Shown: positions 25,550-35,169, counted from the stretch's first letter. The stretch is 64,000 bases of DNA from Poseidonocella sedimentorum (GCF_900116005.1 NZ_FOYI01000003.1:248001-312000); one strand, 5' to 3'. Notes: generated by a model from the sequence alone, not told the origin. A program made the numbers and translations.

Positions 25550-25861
25550 GGCCATTGCGCAGCCTTACGCGCGAACACATCTCAACGGCCCGTCTATCAA
25601 AGGCCGTCTGTCAAAGGCGCGTCCATCAACAGCTCGTCCATCAGGGTTGATTTGAAAGTCCGCGCTCCGGTGGCGATCCTCGCGCTTGTTGGGTCTTGCG
25701 CGCGTCAAACGAATGGCGATGGCGATGCGTGGCCGCGAAGGGAAGGTATCGCGCAGATCGCCCGTGCGTCCCGCCAGGCGACAGCGAATTCAGAAAATCG
25801 AGTGTTGGAGGTCCTCGGAAAAGCGGTCGGGTTGAGGTCCGAACCATCCTCTCGCGCTTGA
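25550..25861. other. 312-base gap without a supported gene
   Basis: Holds four short degenerate direct repeats of the pattern CGTC(T/C)(A/G)TCAA at 25591, 25605, 25620 and 25635, spaced 14-15 bases apart. The remainder shows only out-of-context open frames without ribosome sites. Confidence 0.5.
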
Positions 25862-26626
25862 TCAGCCTCGTTCAACAGACTGAAGTGCGCGGCGGCGGGC
25901 GATGAGGCCCAACCCGCCGAGTCCGGCGATCAGGAGCGGCAGCGCGCCGGGAAGCGGCACTGGCGTGAGGCTGGGCTCGACCGGGGTGGGCGTCAGCGTC
26001 GCGCCGCTCCCTCCCGAGGCGCCGTCGGACGAGCCGGAGCTTGTCCCCGCCGCACTGCGGAGCGAAGCCAGGGTGCGAAGGCTATTCCCGTCCGTAAACC
26101 CACCGAACCCGTTGGTGGGCGCCCCGGCCGACCGGCCAGCGGGGCCCGAGGTGCCGCGTTGTGTCGGATAGGCGCGCGCGAGGATGATGTATTCCCCCAG
26201 CGGCGCGTTGGAGGCCAGAAGCAGGGGCGCGATCTTGTCTTCCATGAGCGGCGGCGTGGTGAAGATGACCGGCGAAAAGCTCTCAAGGCAAAGAAGGCAA
26301 TCGTCTGGGCCCATCAGGCCCGCGCTGGTTGAGACAAAGGCTTCGATCGGCGCGCCGAAGAGATCGGTGATCACGGCCTCAAGCGAGGGCACGTCGCCTC
26401 CGACCGAGGCATCCCCCACGGTGCGGCCGACCGTCGGCGCCGAAAGCCGCGAGGCCATGCGGTCCACCCTGAGCCGGATCGGGTGATCCAGGTGCGGGCG
26501 ACCGAGCGGAACGGGCGCGGGCTGGGTGAGAATGACCGGGCGCTTGCCCAGATCATAATCGTTCAGGATATTGGCCGGCGCTGCGACGGCAAAGATCAAC
26601 GACAGAAAAATCAGAAACTGCTTCAC
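25862..26626 (-). CDS. Exported protein with VPLPA-type C-terminal sorting signal
   Basis: 254 residues from a GTG at 26626. N-terminal signal peptide (MKQFLIFLSLIFAVAAPA). The body has no recognised domain; a Gly/Ser/Thr-rich linker (residues about 190-215) precedes VPLPGALPLLIAGLGGLG and a basic end ARRR. This tripartite end (VPLP motif, hydrophobic helix, arginines) is the PEP-CTERM-like exosortase/rhombosortase sorting class common in roseobacters. The processing enzyme is not in this window unless the rhomboid at 36234 acts on it. Function unknown; probably surface exposed. Confidence 0.75.
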   Translation of the reverse strand: MKQFLIFLSLIFAVAAPANILNDYDLGKRPVILTQPAPVPLGRPHLDHPIRLRVDRMASRLSAPTVGRTVGDASVGGDVPSLEAVITDLFGAPIEAFVSTSAGLMGPDDCLLCLESFSPVIFTTPPLMEDKIAPLLLASNAPLGEYIILARAYPTQRGTSGPAGRSAGAPTNGFGGFTDGNSLRTLASLRSAAGTSSGSSDGASGGSGATLTPTPVEPSLTPVPLPGALPLLIAGLGGLGLIARRRALQSVERG

Positions 26627-26881
26627 AACTAAACCCCTGATGAGAGGTCATTTTTGTACCGCACCGCACCCGGTTTCGCGAAGCAGAACCTAAAGGCAGA
26701 GTTAACGACGCTGCGTTGGATCAACAATGCGGGGCGAGAACATATGATTACCCTGCGTTTACGCAACAATCTTTCGCCCCGCATCCCCGACTCACCCCTT
26801 TTGGCGCGCAGATCGCGTTGCCGTCGGCGCCCGGGGCGGGTAAACCGCATGCAACAAGATCATCGACCAGGGAGACGCGCG

Positions 26882-28273
26882 ATGACCGAGACCCGCACTG
26901 AAACCGACAGCTTTGGCCCGCTTGAGGTCCCCTCCGACAAGTATTGGGGCGCGCAGACCCAACGTTCGCTCATGAATTTCCCCATCGGCTGGGAACAGCA
27001 ACCCGTGGCCATCGTCCGGGCGCTCGGCGTCATCAAGCAGGCCTGCGCCATGGCCAACAAGGCCAATGGGTCGATGGATGCGGGCATCGCGGATGCCGTC
27101 ATCCAGGCGGCAGGCGAAGTGGTCGCCGGCAAGTTCGATGACAACTTCCCCCTCGTCGTCTGGCAGACCGGCTCGGGCACGCAATCGAACATGAACGCCA
27201 ACGAGGTCATCGCCAACCGCGCGATCGAGATCCTGGGCGGCGAGATCGGCTCCAAGGATCCGGTCCATCCCAACGACCACTGCAACATGGGGCAAAGCTC
27301 CAACGACACCTTCCCGACCGCGATGCATATCGCCGCCGCGATGACCGCGCGCGACGTGCTGCTGCCGGGGCTCCGGGCACTGCTCGAAGGGCTCGAGGCC
27401 AAGACCGAAGAGTTCAAGGACATCATCAAGATCGGCCGGACCCACACCCAGGACGCAACGCCGCTCACGCTGGGGCAGGAGTTCTCCGGCTATGCCCACC
27501 AGATCCGGCAAGGGATCGCGCGGATCGAGGCGGCGCTGCCCGGGATTTACGAGCTGGCGCAGGGCGGCACGGCCGTGGGCACCGGGCTCAACACGAAAAA
27601 GGGCTGGGGCGAACAGGTCGCGGCGAACATGGCCGAGATCACCGGCCTGCCCTTCGTCACCGCGCCCAACAAGTTCGAGGCGCTGGCGGCCCATGACGCG
27701 ATGGTGTTCATGTCCGGTGCGATCGCGACGGTGGCGGGCTCCTGCTACAAGATCGCCAACGACATGCGCTTTCTCGGCTCGGGCCCGCGCTCAGGCCTCG
27801 GCGAGCTGATCCTGCCCGAAAACGAGCCCGGCTCCTCGATCATGCCCGGCAAGGTCAACCCGACGCAGGCCGAGGCGCTCACGCAGGTGGCGGCCCATGT
27901 GATGGGCAATGACGCGGCAATCAAGTTCGCAGGCAGCCAGGGGCATTTCGAGCTCAACGTCTACAACCCGATGATGTCCTATAACCTGCTGCAATCGATG
28001 CAGCTTCTGGGCGATGCGGCGGCGAGCTTCACCGAACGGATGCTCAACGGCACCCAAGCCAACGAGGAACGCATCGGCAAGCTCATGCGCGAATCCCTGA
28101 TGCTGGTAACGGCGCTGGCGCCCGAAATCGGCTACGACAACGCCACCAAGGTCGCCAAGACCGCGCACAAAAACGGCACGACCCTCAAGGAAGAGGCCAT
28201 CGCGCTTGGCTTTGTCGATGCCGAGACCTTCGACCGCGTGGTGCGCCCCGAAGAGATGATCGGACCGAAGTAA
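26882..28273 (+). CDS. fumC: Fumarate hydratase class II
   Basis: 463 residues from the ATG at 26882. Signature [16 protein letters not shown] carries the catalytic serine loop; also [33 protein letters not shown] and [19 protein letters not shown]. It converts fumarate to malate in the TCA cycle; the iron-free class. An upstream in-frame extension to 26654 is rejected. It is followed within 5 bases by two small genes. Confidence 0.97.
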   Translation: MTETRTETDSFGPLEVPSDKYWGAQTQRSLMNFPIGWEQQPVAIVRALGVIKQACAMANKANGSMDAGIADAVIQAAGEVVAGKFDDNFPLVVWQTGSGTQSNMNANEVIANRAIEILGGEIGSKDPVHPNDHCNMGQSSNDTFPTAMHIAAAMTARDVLLPGLRALLEGLEAKTEEFKDIIKIGRTHTQDATPLTLGQEFSGYAHQIRQGIARIEAALPGIYELAQGGTAVGTGLNTKKGWGEQVAANMAEITGLPFVTAPNKFEALAAHDAMVFMSGAIATVAGSCYKIANDMRFLGSGPRSGLGELILPENEPGSSIMPGKVNPTQAEALTQVAAHVMGNDAAIKFAGSQGHFELNVYNPMMSYNLLQSMQLLGDAAASFTERMLNGTQANEERIGKLMRESLMLVTALAPEIGYDNATKVAKTAHKNGTTLKEEAIALGFVDAETFDRVVRPEEMIGPK

Positions 28274-28277
28274 GCCG

Positions 28278-28451
28278 ATGGCCAAGGTCACGAACCTCTC
28301 CCGCTTCCGCAAGGACAGGGCCAAGAGCGCCAAACGCGCGCAGGCCGATGAAAACGCGGTGAAGTTCGGACAGACCAAAGCGCAAAAGGACAAGGCGCGC
28401 GCGGAGGCCGAGAAGGCCGCGCGCGAGCTTGACGGCAAGCGGCGCGACTGA
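28278..28451 (+). CDS. Small basic DUF4169-type protein
   Basis: 57 residues: MAKVTNLSRFRKDRAKSAKR followed by a highly charged Ala/Lys/Glu helix ending LDGKRRD. The start is 5 bases after the fumC stop, and the stop overlaps the next ATG (TGATG). DUF4169 proteins regularly accompany the ribbon-helix-helix gene that follows in Rhodobacterales. The charged helical composition suggests nucleic acid or protein binding; no function is known. Confidence 0.8.
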   Translation: MAKVTNLSRFRKDRAKSAKRAQADENAVKFGQTKAQKDKARAEAEKAARELDGKRRD

Positions 28452-28669
28452 TGCCGGGCCGGCCGCAGAAACACTCGCTCACCTTGCGCGGCCACCGCAC
28501 GTCGGTCTCGCTGGAGGCCGAATTCTGGGCCGCGTTCCGCGAGATCGCGGCAACGCGCGGCCAGACGATCAACGAACTCGCCGCTCAGATCGATGAGGAT
28601 CGCGGGACGGACAGCGGCCTCGCCTCGGCGATCCGGATCCACGTGCTGCGCCATTTCAGGGGTTCTTAA
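28451..28669 (+). CDS. Ribbon-helix-helix domain protein
   Basis: 72 residues, MPGRPQKHSLTLRGHRTSVS. The beta strand HSLTLRGHRTSVSLEAEFW and two helices (AAFREIAATRGQTINELAAQ, then GLASAIRIHVLRHF) are the RHH_4 pattern, a domain related to Arc/MetJ repressors. It may bind DNA as a dimer, but it is not paired with an obvious toxin. Coupled to the small basic gene upstream by one shared base. Confidence 0.82.
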   Translation: MPGRPQKHSLTLRGHRTSVSLEAEFWAAFREIAATRGQTINELAAQIDEDRGTDSGLASAIRIHVLRHFRGS

Positions 28670-28693
28670 CCGATCGGGGAAACACTCGGGGCC

Positions 28694-28915
28694 ATGACTG
28701 CGCCGCTCTCTCCCGATGCCTGGATGACCCACCTCTTCTCGTCCAAAGCCGCCCGCTCCGGTGCGGTGATCCGCCGCAAACTGCGCGATATCGAGCGCTA
28801 TGCGGGACGCGACAGGTTCCTCGAAGAGATCGAACGGCGCGGCTACACGGCGGTTGAAAACGCCGGGCAGATCGTGGTGTTCTGCAACACCGAGTCCGTA
28901 CGCCGGGTGCGGTAG
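28694..28915 (+). CDS. Conserved-looking small protein near trpG
   Basis: 73 residues, MTAPLSPDAWMTHLFSSKAA. Contains RKLRDIERYAGRDRFLEEIERRGYTAVENAGQIVVFCN, here noted as residues about 29-66: a helix followed by a small beta element. Proteins of this kind sit near the trp genes in roseobacters and are usually hypothetical (from memory). It ends 2 bases before double-palindrome copy C. No function can be assigned. Confidence 0.65.
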   Translation: MTAPLSPDAWMTHLFSSKAARSGAVIRRKLRDIERYAGRDRFLEEIERRGYTAVENAGQIVVFCNTESVRRVR

Positions 28916-28916
28916 C

Positions 28917-28967
28917 CGTTTTCCGATTGATCGGAAAACGGGCCGGAAAATGATCGATCATTTTCCG
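28917..28967. repeat. Double-palindrome element, copy C (upstream of trpG)
   Basis: First inverted repeat 28917-28940, arms CGTTTTCCGA/TCGGAAAACG around TTGA; second 28944-28967, arms CGGAAAATGA/TCATTTTCCG around TCGA. Same layout as copies A and B. A TTGAC-N7-GTCAA inverted repeat (29000-29016) follows it before trpG. Confidence 0.85.
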
Positions 28968-29082
28968 CGCCTGCGGCGACGACGCGCGCGGCCCACCCCT
29001 TGACGCTTGCGGTCAAGCCTGAACATGTAGGGCCGACCGAAACGCCCCTCCCCGTCGGGAGCCGAAAGCGAAGTGCCGCGAC

Positions 29083-29664
29083 ATGCTGCTTCTCATCGAT
29101 AACTACGACAGTTTTACCTACAATCTCGTGCATTATCTGGGCGAGCTTGGTGCCGAGGTGGTCGTGCATCGCAACGATGCGCTCAATGTTCAGGAGGCCA
29201 TGGCGTTGCGGCCATCCGGCATCGTGCTTTCGCCCGGGCCGGGGACGCCGGATGCCTCCGGCATCTGTCTTGCCATTACCGAGGCCGCCGCCGAGACCGG
29301 CACCCCGCTCTTCGGGGTCTGCCTCGGGCATCAGACCATTGGCCAGGTCTTTGGCGGCCGGGTCGTGCGCCACAGCGAAATCGTCCACGGCAAGACCGAC
29401 CTTGTGCATCACCAGGGTCGCGGCGTCTTCCGCGATCTGCCCTCGCCCTTCGAGGCCACGCGCTATCATTCGCTGGTCGTGGACAAGACCGATCTTGCGC
29501 CCGAGCTTGAGGTGACCGCCGCGCTCGAGGACGGCACGATCATGGGCCTGCGCCATCGCACCAAACCCATCGAGGGGGTGCAGTTCCACCCCGAATCCAT
29601 CGCCTCCGAGCACGGCCATCACCTGCTGCGCAATTTCCTCGACGCTGTGAAGGAGCCCGCATGA
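29083..29664 (+). CDS. trpG: Anthranilate synthase component II / glutamine amidotransferase
   Basis: 193 residues. Class I amidotransferase triad: Cys in [12 protein letters not shown], His and Glu in [10 protein letters not shown]-terminal [20 protein letters not shown] is the TrpG/PabA signature. It supplies ammonia for anthranilate (and possibly aminodeoxychorismate) synthesis with TrpE, which is not in this window. First gene of a coupled operon; its stop overlaps the trpD start (ATGA). Confidence 0.95.
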   Translation: MLLLIDNYDSFTYNLVHYLGELGAEVVVHRNDALNVQEAMALRPSGIVLSPGPGTPDASGICLAITEAAAETGTPLFGVCLGHQTIGQVFGGRVVRHSEIVHGKTDLVHHQGRGVFRDLPSPFEATRYHSLVVDKTDLAPELEVTAALEDGTIMGLRHRTKPIEGVQFHPESIASEHGHHLLRNFLDAVKEPA

Positions 29665-30683
29665 GCGATGCGATCAAACCTTTGATCGGCGCCGCGGCGG
29701 ACCGGTCCCTGACCCGCGCCGAGGCCGAGGCCGCCTTCAATATCCTGTTCGAAGGAGAAGCCACCCCGAGCCAGATTGGCGGGCTGCTCATGGCCCTGCG
29801 CACCCGCGGCGAGACGGTCGAGGAATACGCCGCCGCCGCCTCCGTCATGCGCGCCAAGTGCAAGCCCGTCAAAGCGCCCGCCGGCGCGATGGACATCGTC
29901 GGCACCGGGGGCGACGGAAAGGGCACGCTCAACATCTCGACCGCCACCGCCTTCGTCGTGGCCGGGGCGGGCGTGACCGTCGCCAAGCATGGCAACCGCA
30001 ACCTGTCGTCGAAATCCGGCGCGGCGGATGCGCTGACCCAGATGGGCATCAATGTCATGGTCGGCCCCGAGGTCGTCGAAGCCGCGCTTCGCGAGGTCGG
30101 CATCGCCTTCATGATGGCGCCGATGCACCACCCGGCCATCGCCCACGTGATGCCCACCCGCGCCGAACTCGGCACGCGCACGATCTTCAACATCCTCGGC
30201 CCGCTGACCAACCCCGCCGGCGTCCGCCGCCAGCTCACCGGCGCCTTCTCGCGCGACCTGCTGCGCCCCATGGCCGAGACGCTCGGCGCGCTTGGATCCG
30301 AGATAGCCTGGCTCGTGCATGGCAGCGACGGGACCGATGAGCTCTCCATCGCAGGCATCAGCTGGGTCGCGGCGCTCAACGAAGACGGCAGCGTCACCGA
30401 GCGCGAGCTGCACCCCGAGGAGGCCGGCCTGCCGGTCCACCCGTTCGACGCAATCCTCGGCGGCACGCCTGCGGAGAACGGCCGCGCCTTCGCCGCGCTG
30501 CTCGACGGGGCCAAGACCGCCTACCGCGATGCCGTGCTCCTCAACGCCGCAGCCGCGCTCACCGTCGCCGGCACAGCGCCCGACCTCAAAACCGGCGCCG
30601 ACATGGCCCGCGAGAGCATCGACAGCGGCGCCGCGCGCGCCAAGATCACCGCGCTCGCCAAGCTCACTTCGGAGGCCGCATGA
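29661..30683 (+). CDS. trpD: Anthranilate phosphoribosyltransferase
   Basis: 340 residues. PRPP-binding [59 protein letters not shown] and [12 protein letters not shown] are all present. It converts anthranilate and PRPP to phosphoribosyl anthranilate. Overlaps trpG and trpC by ATGA at each end, so the three are translated together. Confidence 0.97.
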   Translation: MSDAIKPLIGAAADRSLTRAEAEAAFNILFEGEATPSQIGGLLMALRTRGETVEEYAAAASVMRAKCKPVKAPAGAMDIVGTGGDGKGTLNISTATAFVVAGAGVTVAKHGNRNLSSKSGAADALTQMGINVMVGPEVVEAALREVGIAFMMAPMHHPAIAHVMPTRAELGTRTIFNILGPLTNPAGVRRQLTGAFSRDLLRPMAETLGALGSEIAWLVHGSDGTDELSIAGISWVAALNEDGSVTERELHPEEAGLPVHPFDAILGGTPAENGRAFAALLDGAKTAYRDAVLLNAAAALTVAGTAPDLKTGADMARESIDSGAARAKITALAKLTSEAA

Positions 30684-31486
30684 GCACCATTCTCGACAAG
30701 ATCAAGGCCTACAAACTCGACGAGATCGCCGCTGACAAAGCCGTGCGCGCCCTGGCCGAGGTCGAAGCCGCAGCCCGCGACGCGGGACCAACTCGCGGCT
30801 TTGCCCGCGCCCTGCGCGCCGCCAGCCACACCGGCTATGGCCTCATCGCCGAAGTGAAAAAAGCCAGCCCGTCCAAAGGGTTGATCCGCGCCGATTTTGA
30901 CCCCGCCACCCTCGCCCAAGCCTATGAGGCGGGCGGCGCCACGTGCCTCTCGGTTCTCACGGACACACCGTCTTTCCAAGGGGCGAAACCCTTCCTGACC
31001 GCCGCGCGCGACGCCACCGCCCTGCCCGCGCTGCGCAAGGATTTCATGTACGACACCTATCAGGTCGCCGAGGCCCGCGCGCTCGGGGCCGACTGCATCC
31101 TGATCATCATGGCCAGCGTCTCCGACGCCCAGGCCGCCGAGCTCGAAGACGCCGCCTTAGGCTGGGACATGGATGTTCTGATCGAGGTGCATGACGGCGA
31201 GGAACTCGACCGCGCGTTGACCCTCAAAAGCCCGCTCATCGGCGTCAATAACCGCAATCTCAAGACCTTCGAGACCCGGCTGGAGACCACCGAAGAGCTC
31301 GCGGGCCGCGTCCCCGAAGACCGGCTCCTGATCTCTGAATCCGGCCTCAACACCCCTGCCGATCTCGCCCGCATGGCCCGCCACGGCGCGCGCAGCTTCC
31401 TCATCGGCGAGAGCCTCATGCGCCAGCAGGACGTCGAAGCCGCCACCCGCGCGCTCCTCGCAGACCCGCTCGCCGGAGCCGCCTGA
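30680..31486 (+). CDS. trpC: Indole-3-glycerol phosphate synthase
   Basis: 268 residues, TIM barrel. Conserved [58 protein letters not shown] and [16 protein letters not shown]. Catalytic lysines and glutamates of the family lie in these motifs. It closes the indole ring in tryptophan synthesis. Monofunctional (no fused TrpF). Stop abuts the moaC ATG with no gap. Confidence 0.97.
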   Translation: MSTILDKIKAYKLDEIAADKAVRALAEVEAAARDAGPTRGFARALRAASHTGYGLIAEVKKASPSKGLIRADFDPATLAQAYEAGGATCLSVLTDTPSFQGAKPFLTAARDATALPALRKDFMYDTYQVAEARALGADCILIIMASVSDAQAAELEDAALGWDMDVLIEVHDGEELDRALTLKSPLIGVNNRNLKTFETRLETTEELAGRVPEDRLLISESGLNTPADLARMARHGARSFLIGESLMRQQDVEAATRALLADPLAGAA

Positions 31487-31963
31487 ATGGCCGACCTCAC
31501 CCATTTCGACGCCGACGGCCGCGCCCATATGGTCGATGTCTCCGACAAGCCGAGCACCGACCGCATCGCCCAAGCCGAAGGCTTCGTCCGCATGGCCGAG
31601 GAGACCTTCGCGCTCATCCGCGACGGCAAGGCCAAGAAGGGCGACGTGCTCGGCGTGGCCCGGCTCGCAGGGATCATGGGCGCCAAGAAAACCGCCGATC
31701 TCATCCCGCTCTGCCACCCGCTGCCGATCACCAAGGTCGCGCTGGATTTGACACCGGACGAAACCCTCCCCGGCATCCGCATCAAAGCCACGGTCAAGAC
31801 AACGGGCCAGACCGGCGTCGAGATGGAAGCTCTCACCGCCGTCACCACCGCCGCGCTCACCGTCTACGACATGGCCAAGGCGGTCGACCGCGCCATGGAA
31901 ATCGGCGGCATCCGCGTGATCCTGAAAGACGGCGGAAAATCAGGACGTTACGAGGCGGCATGA
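31487..31963 (+). CDS. moaC: Cyclic pyranopterin monophosphate synthase
   Basis: 158 residues. Signature [40 protein letters not shown] and ending [14 protein letters not shown]. Second step of molybdenum cofactor synthesis. Directly downstream of trpC in the same operon, an arrangement known in alphaproteobacteria. Its stop overlaps the start of the GIY-YIG gene. Confidence 0.97.
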   Translation: MADLTHFDADGRAHMVDVSDKPSTDRIAQAEGFVRMAEETFALIRDGKAKKGDVLGVARLAGIMGAKKTADLIPLCHPLPITKVALDLTPDETLPGIRIKATVKTTGQTGVEMEALTAVTTAALTVYDMAKAVDRAMEIGGIRVILKDGGKSGRYEAA

Positions 31964-32859
31964 CCGCGCATGGACGATCCCTCGAACTCTACTTCGTCGA
32001 TGGTCGCCCCGACGGCATGCTCACAGCCGAGGTCTTCAACTGGACCGGCCATGTCCTGCGCTTTCCCCGGACTCAGGTCGCGACTGCGCTGCGCCGTGCG
32101 GAAGCGGGCCACACCGGAGTCTACATCCTCATCGGTGCCCGCGATGGCGTCCCGATGGCTTACATCGGCGAGGCCGAAGACCTGGGAGCGCGCCTGCGCG
32201 GTCATGTCGCGGGCAAGGATTGGTGGGAAGAGGCTGTCTTCATTACCAGCGCCGCAGACAATTTGCACAAGGCGCATGTCCGCTACATCGAAGCGCGCCT
32301 CGTGGAGATCGCGCGCGAGGTTGGGGCAATTCCACTTGAAAATGGCAACACCCCGCCGGGCAGTCGCCTCAGCGAAGCCGCCATCGCGAATATGGAGAGC
32401 TTTCTGGAAACGCTTTTCATGATTTTACCGGCGATCCGGATCGATATGTTCCTTCAGAAAAAGCGCAGTCCGCAAGCCAAGCTAGTTGCTGAAACGACCG
32501 ACGCGCCGATGTTCCAATTCTCGCTGCCGCGACATGAGATTACCGCTCAGGCGCGGCTCATCGATGGCGAAATGGTAGTGCAAAAGGGTTCGGACGTGCG
32601 TGCCCAATGGGTCGGTGCAGAGGCACACAAGTCAAACTACACGACACTTCACGCGGAATTGGTTGCCAATGGAACCATTTCAATCCTGAACAATCGTGCC
32701 CAGTTCACCACGGACTACGCATTTTCCAGCCCGAGCGCCGCCGCCGCTGTTATCTCGGGCAGGTCGACGAATGGACGGATCGCTTGGAAGCTCGCAGACG
32801 GACGCACGTTTCAGGAGTGGGAACTGTCACAAGTCGAAGATCAGAGCCCCACGAAATGA
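31960..32859 (+). CDS. GIY-YIG nuclease domain protein with DUF4357-like C-terminus
   Basis: 299 residues. The GIY-YIG module is visible as GVYILIG, then [16 protein letters not shown] with the catalytic arginine region, then [14 protein letters not shown] with the glutamate (residues about 45-110). The C-terminal half ([20 protein letters not shown] near residue 270) matches DUF4357, which often follows such nuclease domains. GC and codon third positions fall visibly after about base 32430 relative to its neighbours, suggesting horizontal origin. ATGA overlaps at both ends place it neatly inside the moaC-moeA operon. Cellular role unknown: DNA repair, defence or RNA processing are all possible. 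Confidence 0.82.
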   Translation: MTAHGRSLELYFVDGRPDGMLTAEVFNWTGHVLRFPRTQVATALRRAEAGHTGVYILIGARDGVPMAYIGEAEDLGARLRGHVAGKDWWEEAVFITSAADNLHKAHVRYIEARLVEIAREVGAIPLENGNTPPGSRLSEAAIANMESFLETLFMILPAIRIDMFLQKKRSPQAKLVAETTDAPMFQFSLPRHEITAQARLIDGEMVVQKGSDVRAQWVGAEAHKSNYTTLHAELVANGTISILNNRAQFTTDYAFSSPSAAAAVISGRSTNGRIAWKLADGRTFQEWELSQVEDQSPTK

Positions 32860-34028
32860 TCACCGTCGATTCCGCGCTCGCGAAACTCTTTACCCTTGTA
32901 AAGCCCCCCGAGAAAGAAACCGTCTCCCTACGAGAGGCCGCAGGCCGCGTCCTGATGGATGACGCCATCGCCACCCGCGACCAGCCCCCCTTTCCAGCCT
33001 CGGCCATGGACGGCTACGCCATCGCCCCCAGCGATCCCGCCCCCGGTGACAGCTTCACCATCATCGGCGAGGCCGCCGCGGGCCATGCGTTTCCCGGCCG
33101 GATCCAATCGCAAGAGGCAGTCCGCATCTTCACCGGCGCGCCCCTCCCGGAAGGCGCCCGACGGGTCATCATTCAGGAGGACGTGACCCGCGAAGCCGAC
33201 CGCATCACGTTGAAGAAAAACCTTGATCCAAAAGCCTACATCCGCCCCGCCGGAACCGACTTTCGCGCCGGCAGCCGCCTCACCGCCCCGCGCCGCCTGA
33301 CCCCGCAGGATGTGGCGCTGCTGGCAGCGATGAACCTCGCGACAGTCCCCGTCGCCCGCCGCCCCGAGGTCGCCCTCATCTCAACCGGCGACGAGCTCGT
33401 GATGCCCGGTGACACCCCCGGCCCCGACCAGATCATCGCCTCCAACACCTTCGGCCTCGCCGCCATGCTGGACGCCGAAGGCGCCCGCACCCGGATCCTG
33501 CCCATCGCGCCGGACACGCCCGAAGACCTCGCACACCTGCTGGAAATGGCCCATGGCGCGGACCTGATCGTGACGATCGGCGGCGCCTCGGTCGGCGATC
33601 ATGACCTTGTGGGACAGGTCGCCCAGGACATGGGCCTCGACCGCGCCTTCTACAAAATCGCCATGCGCCCCGGCAAACCGCTCATGGCCGGCCGGATCGG
33701 CGAGGCGCTGATGATCGGCCTGCCCGGCAACCCGGTCTCGGCGATGGTCTGCGGAACGATCTTCCTCCGCCCCCTCCTGCGCGCCATGCAAGGCCTGCCC
33801 GCAGTGCCCATGCCCCGCCGCCAGGCAACACTGACCTCCCCGCTCCCCCCGAACGGCCCGCGCGAACACTACATGCGAGCGCAGCTTTTAGACGCCGGCA
33901 TCGCGGCCTTCGAGCGCCAGGACAGCGCCCTGCTGACCGTCCTGCAACAAGCCAACGCCCTGCTCATCCGCCCCATCGCGGACCCCGCCCGCGCCGCCGG
34001 CGAAACGGTCGACTACATCCCGCTCTGA
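32856..34028 (+). CDS. moeA: Molybdopterin molybdenumtransferase
   Basis: 390 residues from the ATG at 32856, fixed by the ATGA overlap. Family motifs: PFPASAMDGYAI, GAPLPEGARRVIIQED, ALISTGDELVMPGD, TIGGASVGDHDLV, MRPGKPLMAGRIG and GLPGNPVSAMVCG. It inserts molybdate into adenylated molybdopterin. Supplies cofactor for molybdoenzymes such as the CoxL-like protein at 53369. Followed by a repeat element; the lexA gene often found next in relatives is absent here. Confidence 0.96.
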   Translation: MITVDSALAKLFTLVKPPEKETVSLREAAGRVLMDDAIATRDQPPFPASAMDGYAIAPSDPAPGDSFTIIGEAAAGHAFPGRIQSQEAVRIFTGAPLPEGARRVIIQEDVTREADRITLKKNLDPKAYIRPAGTDFRAGSRLTAPRRLTPQDVALLAAMNLATVPVARRPEVALISTGDELVMPGDTPGPDQIIASNTFGLAAMLDAEGARTRILPIAPDTPEDLAHLLEMAHGADLIVTIGGASVGDHDLVGQVAQDMGLDRAFYKIAMRPGKPLMAGRIGEALMIGLPGNPVSAMVCGTIFLRPLLRAMQGLPAVPMPRRQATLTSPLPPNGPREHYMRAQLLDAGIAAFERQDSALLTVLQQANALLIRPIADPARAAGETVDYIPL

Positions 34029-34029
34029 T

Positions 34030-34085
34030 CTTCTTCTCTTCGAAAAATACTCCGGGGAGTCCGCCAACGGCGGGCGGGGCAGCGC
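34030..34085. repeat. Intergenic repeat: conserved 24-mer plus GC-rich hairpins, copy 1
   Basis: The first 24 bases (starting CTTCTTCTCTTCG, ending AATACTCC) are identical to 62986-63009. They are followed by GC-rich hairpins (CCGCC-AAC-GGCGG, then GGGGC-AGC-GCCCC). Read on the minus strand, the hairpin part is followed by ATTTTT, like an intrinsic terminator. I recall very similar sequences in many roseobacter intergenic regions. Confidence 0.75.
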
Positions 34086-34196
34086 CCCTTCCTCCCGATC
34101 CGCTCGCGCCGCGCAAATTCCCGGTATACTCTCTCTAGACCGCGCGCGCCCGCGCACTACCTGCCAAATGGCCTTTGCCAATAAGGGAGACACACC

Positions 34197-35126
34197 ATGA
34201 TCACCACAAGAATGACCCGTCGCACCGCCCTCACATCCGGCGCCGCCCTTCCGCTTGCCGCGAGCCTCGGCTCCGGCCCTGCTCGCGCCGATGGCCACGA
34301 GGGGCCGCAAAACGCTCTGCAAAACACGTTCGAGCTCGGCGATTTCCAAGTCTCGACCCTGCTTGCGGGCACCCGCACGGTCGAAGACATCCAGACCATT
34401 TTCGGCATGAACGTCTCGCCGGAGGAATTCGCGGATGTGAGCGCCACGCATTTCATACCCGATGACAAGTCCCAGTTCTTCTTCACGCCGACGGTCGTGC
34501 GCACCGGCTCCGAGACCGTCCTCTTCGACACCGGCCTCTCCGCCCAAGGCACCACCGCCGCACTCGCGCAGGCCGGCCTCTCTGCAGACGACATCGACGT
34601 CGTGGTCCTGACACACATGCACGGCGATCACATCGGCGGCATGACCGACGCCTCCGGCAATCCCACTTACCCCAATGCGCGCTACGTCACGGGCCAGGTC
34701 GAATATGACCACTGGGCCGCGGCCGGAAACGAGGGCTTCGACGCCAAGGTCCGCCCCTTTGCCGAGAAAATGTCCTTCCTCGGCGATGGCGAGAGCGTCG
34801 CCTCGGGCATCACGTCCGTCGCCGCCTTCGGCCATACGCCCGGCCACATGGCCTACATGCTCGAGTCCGGTGGCGAGCAGATCCTGCTGATGGCCGACAC
34901 CGCCAACCACTATGTCTGGTCGCTGGCCTATCCCGAATGGGAAGTGCGGTTCGACATGGACAAAAGCGCCGCCGCCCAGACGCGCAAGCGCGTGCTCGGG
35001 ATGCTCGCGGCCGACCGTATCCCGCTCATCGGCTACCACATGCCCTTCCCCGGCATGGGCTTCGTCGATACCGCCGGCGAGGGCCGCTTCCACTACGTGC
35101 CCGCGACCTATCAGATGATGCTCTGA
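34197..35126 (+). CDS. Tat-exported metallo-beta-lactamase fold hydrolase
   Basis: 309 residues. Twin-arginine signal MTRRTALTSGAALPLAASLG with a cleavage region near GPARADG. MBL fold metal motif HMHGDHIGG (residues about 142-150), second site AFGHTPGHMAYM, then LLMADTANHY and a last His in IGYHMPFPGMGF, so a complete dinuclear site is likely. Similar to quorum-quenching-type or glyoxalase II-like periplasmic MBL proteins; the substrate is not evident. Shine-Dalgarno AAGGGAG is 8 bases before the ATG. Single gene. Confidence 0.88.
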   Translation: MITTRMTRRTALTSGAALPLAASLGSGPARADGHEGPQNALQNTFELGDFQVSTLLAGTRTVEDIQTIFGMNVSPEEFADVSATHFIPDDKSQFFFTPTVVRTGSETVLFDTGLSAQGTTAALAQAGLSADDIDVVVLTHMHGDHIGGMTDASGNPTYPNARYVTGQVEYDHWAAAGNEGFDAKVRPFAEKMSFLGDGESVASGITSVAAFGHTPGHMAYMLESGGEQILLMADTANHYVWSLAYPEWEVRFDMDKSAAAQTRKRVLGMLAADRIPLIGYHMPFPGMGFVDTAGEGRFHYVPATYQMML

Positions 35127-35169
35127 GCCTGCCTGCGCCGCCCCCCGGATCCTGCCCGGGGGCGGCGTG

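Noticed and set aside
25591..25649. Possible CRISPR array
   Set aside because: Units are only 14-15 bases, degenerate and without spacers; no cas genes in the window.
29000..29029. Promoter of trpG (TTGACG with a weak CATGTA)
   Set aside because: The -35 is good but the -10 match is poor and the TTGAC-N7-GTCAA symmetry could explain the -35 resemblance; not strong enough to list as a feature.
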